A stretch of DNA of 19,665 nt from an uncultured Rhodovulum sp. (GTDB lineage: Bacteria > Pseudomonadota > Alphaproteobacteria > Rhodobacterales > Rhodobacteraceae), in the NCBI GenBank assembly GCA_946221765.1, contig CAMIMK010000022.1, positions 1 to 19,665 of the forward strand. Direction: 5' to 3'. Positions 16,900 through 19,665 of the stretch are shown here, in pieces (the stretch's first letter is position 1; each line of letters opens with the position of its first letter). Made by a program: the position numbers and the translations under genes. The notes beneath the pieces were generated by a model. That model was not told where the DNA came from. It did no database searches and saw nothing but the letters and a program-made list of their open reading frames with translations.

Positions 16900-17394
16900 A
16901 TGTCGAGGATGCTGCGTCTCGCGGCGGTTCTGCTCGCGGGCACGGGGGGATCCGCCGCACGGGCCGAGGGGTCGATCCCGGCCTGTGACCTGCTGACGCC
17001 GGCCGGGATCGCCGAGGCGGCCGGGGCCTCCGTGGAGCCGGACGGCTCCAGCGGGGATGCGGGGGCGGGGAAATGCCGCTGGCGGGTCGGGGAGGCGCAT
17101 CTGGTCTCGGCAACGCTGGTGACCGAGGCGGCGCTCGGCGTCACCGGCGGCAGCGTGCTCGACTATTTCAGGCAGGCGGAACGGAACTTCCGCGACTCGG
17201 TGCCGCCCGGGGAGACGCGCGACCTGCCGGGCATCGGCCTGCGCGCCTATCTCTTCAGCACCGAGGTGAACAACCCGGACGAGGCGGTGTCGGTCACCGC
17301 GACGAACGGCGCGGACTTCATCACCATCGACACCTTCGGCCTGCCGGAGCAGGTGGCGATCGACCTCGCGCGGCAGGCCGTGGCGCGGCGCTGA
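16900..17394 (+). CDS. small exported protein of unknown function (164 aa)
   Basis: A secreted or periplasmic protein of 164 residues. Residues 1-22 are a clear signal peptide (MSRMLRLAAVLLAGTGG..ARA). The mature part begins near EGSIPACDLLTPAGIAEAAG, which resembles the start of DUF3558-type exported domains, with a Cys pair (C29 and C59) that could form a disulfide. No catalytic motif is visible. The start ATG 16900 follows a purine-rich G run (GAAGGGAAGAAGGGGG) that can act as ribosome-binding site. It sits 123 bp after parE on the same strand and converges on ilvC, with a strong hairpin between. I cannot assign a function. Confidence 0.75.
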   Translation: MSRMLRLAAVLLAGTGGSAARAEGSIPACDLLTPAGIAEAAGASVEPDGSSGDAGAGKCRWRVGEAHLVSATLVTEAALGVTGGSVLDYFRQAERNFRDSVPPGETRDLPGIGLRAYLFSTEVNNPDEAVSVTATNGADFITIDTFGLPEQVAIDLARQAVARR

Positions 17395-17402
17395 GGCAGG
17401 GT

Positions 17403-17434
17403 CGGTCTGCCGCGGCCAGGGCGGCGGCAGACCG
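17403..17434. terminator. bidirectional hairpin between the exported-protein gene and ilvC
   Basis: CGGTCTGCCGC (17403-17413) pairs perfectly with GCGGCAGACCG (17424-17434) around a 10-base loop. On the plus strand it is followed by GGTTTCGG. It lies between convergent stop codons, 8 bases after the first and 23 before the second, so it probably ends both transcripts. Confidence 0.7.
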
Positions 17435-17456
17435 GGTTTCGGGTGAGGCTGCTGCC

Positions 17457-18479
<1,023 letters not shown>

Positions 18480-18560
18480 ATCTGGTTTCCCCCGTTTCGC
18501 GTTCGTGTTCGTGGCGGCACCCTAGGCGGTGGCGGGCAAAAGCGAAGCGTTGAAATCGGG

Positions 18561-18589
18561 GGTTTTCTTCGAGAAGGCGCGGATATAAT
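18561..18589 (+). promoter_or_regulatory. promoter for the Lrp pair
   Basis: A perfect -10 hexamer TATAAT (18584-18589) in otherwise GC-rich DNA, with a poor -35 (GGTTTT, 18561-18566) at 17 bases. The spacer contains TTCT-TCG-AGAA (18565-18575), a small dyad. The weak -35 suggests activator or auto-regulation. Confidence 0.5.
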
Positions 18590-18614
18590 TCGCAATCAAC
18601 TCACTTGATGCGAA
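18589..18614. promoter_or_regulatory. imperfect dyad at the transcription start of the first lrp gene
   Basis: TTCGC-A-ATCAA (18589-18599) pairs with TTGATGCGAA (18605-18614), 10 bp with one extra A, around CTCAC. It begins at the last base of the -10 box and ends 4 bases before ATG 18619. It could be an Lrp operator (autorepression) or, in the RNA, a hairpin covering the ribosome-binding region. Confidence 0.4.
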
Positions 18615-18618
18615 GATC

Positions 18619-19077
18619 ATGCAGGCAGACGATATCGACCGGCGGCTGCTCCGCCATCTGGAGGAAGACGCCGCCCTGCCGGTGGCCGAGCTGGCCGCGC
18701 GGGCCGGGCTCGCGCCGGGACAGGTCGCCCGCCGGCTGGAGCGGCTGGAACGCGCGGGCGTCATCCTCGGGCGGCGCGTCGATATCGACCTGCGCGCGCT
18801 TGGCTACGAGGTGCGGGTCTTCCTGAGGGTGACGCTCGACAAGACCGCGCCGCGCGCCTTCGACGCGTTTCTCGCCGCCGCACGGGAGGTGCCGGAGGTG
18901 GTGGCGATCCAGACGCTGCTCGGGCGAGTCGATGCGCGGATGGACGTGGTGGCGCGCGATCTCGGGCATTATCAGCAGATCTACCGGAACCGGATCCTGG
19001 CGCTGCCCCATGTCGCGGAAATCGAGGCGCTGATGCTCGTGTCCGAGCTGAAGGGCGCCGGGCGGCTGCCGTTGTGA
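18619..19077 (+). CDS. Lrp/AsnC-family regulator, first of a tandem pair
   Basis: A 152-residue feast/famine regulator. Residues about 4-60 form the winged helix-turn-helix (IDRRLLRHLEEDAALPVAEL, then GLAPGQVARRLERLERAGVI). Residues about 65-145 form the RAM ligand/oligomer domain, ending in LPHVAEIEALMLVSELKGAG, which carries the usual TRSxxVLxEL-like edge in altered form (MLVSELK). The length is typical. Start: ATG 18619, weak GAAG upstream. It overlaps the next lrp gene by four bases (GTGA), so the two are co-translated and may form mixed oligomers. It is divergent from ilvC, a likely target. The effector is unknown; a branched-chain amino acid is the reasonable guess from context. Confidence 0.92.
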   Translation: MQADDIDRRLLRHLEEDAALPVAELAARAGLAPGQVARRLERLERAGVILGRRVDIDLRALGYEVRVFLRVTLDKTAPRAFDAFLAAAREVPEVVAIQTLLGRVDARMDVVARDLGHYQQIYRNRILALPHVAEIEALMLVSELKGAGRLPL

Positions 19078-19532
19078 TCGACCTTGACGACACCGACCGC
19101 GCCATCCTGCGCGCCCTGATCGCCGATGGTGGGCTGAATGCGCGCGAGGTCGGGGCGGCCGTGGGCCTGAGCCAGCCGGCGGCCTGGCGGCGGGTGCGGC
19201 GGCTGGAGGAGGCCGGGGTGATCCGCGGCCGGCGGCTGGTGCTCGACCGGGCGAAGCTCGGCTGGACGGTCACGGTCCATGTCGGGATCCGCCTCGCCGC
19301 CAAGGGCCGGCTCGATGTCGAGGCCTTCGAGCGCGCCGTGCAGGCGATCCCCGAGGTGCAGGTGGTCCAGCATGTCCTCGGCGTCTTCGACTATCGGCTG
19401 CTGGTGGTGGCGCATGACCTCGCGGATTTCGAGCGCATCCTGCGGCGCCGCATCCTGACCCTGCCGGGCGTCGGGTCGGTCGAGTCGAATGTGGAGCTGA
19501 GCGACGAGAAGACGGCCGGCCCGCCGGTGTGA
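19074..19532 (+). CDS. Lrp/AsnC-family regulator, second of a tandem pair
   Basis: A 152-residue paralogue of the preceding gene. The HTH is in residues about 3-60 (LDDTDRAILRALIADGGLN, then VGLSQPAAWRRVRRLEEAGVIRG), and the RAM domain in about 65-145 (VHVGIRLAAKGRLDVEAFE; VFDYRLLVVAHDLADFERIL; LPGVGSVESNVELSDEK). It starts with GTG at 19074, inside the stop of the first gene (GTGA overlap), so it depends on translational coupling. It is a divergent paralogue, equal in length but clearly different in both the recognition helix and the effector domain, so the two probably recognise different sites or ligands. A short GCCGG/CCGGC hairpin follows the stop (19538-19551), before the convergent gene. 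Confidence 0.92.
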   Translation: MIDLDDTDRAILRALIADGGLNAREVGAAVGLSQPAAWRRVRRLEEAGVIRGRRLVLDRAKLGWTVTVHVGIRLAAKGRLDVEAFERAVQAIPEVQVVQHVLGVFDYRLLVVAHDLADFERILRRRILTLPGVGSVESNVELSDEKTAGPPV

Positions 19533-19554
19533 CGGCAGCCGGTCGCCCGGCCGG

Positions 19555-19665
19555 TCAGCCCGCCGAGGTGAACCGGGCGGGGCTGCTTTCCGGGCCGCCG
19601 GCCCCGAGGCCGAGGCGCATGGCGGCCTGACGCAGCGGGGCCGTGCGGTCGAGCAGGCGCAGCCC
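19555..19665 (-). CDS. C-terminal end of a probable UbiH/UbiF-type FAD monooxygenase (partial)
   Basis: Only the last 36 residues and the stop are inside the window. They read GLRLLDRTAPLRQAAMRLGL followed by GAGG and a short tail. The pattern (G-L-x-L-x-D-R-x-x-P-L-R-x-x-x-M-R) is typical of the extreme C-terminus of UbiH/UbiF/COQ6 ubiquinone-ring hydroxylases. The call rests on this short match alone. It is convergent with the second lrp gene, 22 bp between the stops. Confidence 0.55.
   Translation of the reverse strand, partial: GLRLLDRTAPLRQAAMRLGLGAGGPESSPARFTSAG

Overview
The window reads as chromosomal DNA of a very GC-rich alphaproteobacterium, most likely a member of the Rhodobacteraceae. 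The reasons are the strong G/C preference at third codon positions, the character of the ParE, IlvC, PurU and MetY proteins, two tandem Lrp regulators divergent from ilvC, and an FNR/FnrL-type box of the Rhodobacter style. I found no tRNA, rRNA, CRISPR array, insertion sequence or phage gene. It looks like ordinary core chromosome with compact operons.

Layout, left to right. (1) 1-1658, minus strand: the nearly complete metY (O-acetylhomoserine sulfhydrylase, cut by the window edge) and a small acidic protein of unknown function. (2) 1763-3071, plus strand: a two-domain universal stress protein and a 114-residue hypothetical protein. (3) 3102-6968, minus strand: phrB (photolyase), a Cfa-family lipid methyltransferase, then purU (formyl-THF hydrolase). 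The phrB and cfa-like pair suggests a light or oxidative-stress function. (4) 7077-11827, minus strand: an iron-acquisition block made of an IsdG-type haem-degrading monooxygenase followed by efeU-efeO-efeB-efeM. A 19-bp dyad of the TGA-N9-TCA type lies just upstream of efeU, and a perfect 28-bp palindrome lies just after efeM. (5) 11973-14672, plus strand: an AbrB-family membrane protein, then a DASS-family dicarboxylate transporter split by a one-base frameshift in a G5 run, with an FNR-type box upstream. (6) 14773-17394, plus strand: parE with a clear sigma-70-like promoter, and a small exported protein. (7) 17457-19532: ilvC (minus), divergent from two overlapping Lrp/AsnC genes (plus). 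(8) 19555-end, minus strand: the C-terminal tail of a probable UbiH-type FAD monooxygenase.

How the parts fit together. The iron block is the most coherent system. EfeU is the inner-membrane permease, and EfeO and EfeM are the periplasmic M75 proteins. EfeB is a Tat-exported DyP haem peroxidase, and the monooxygenase could free iron from haem in the cytoplasm. The Lrp pair beside ilvC is placed to control branched-chain amino acid synthesis. I see no clearly new system. The points most worth a second look are the altered active-site residues in the Cfa-like enzyme, the broken transporter gene behind an FNR box, the haem oxygenase attached to the Efe operon with its candidate iron operator, and several exact dyads in promoter and terminator positions.
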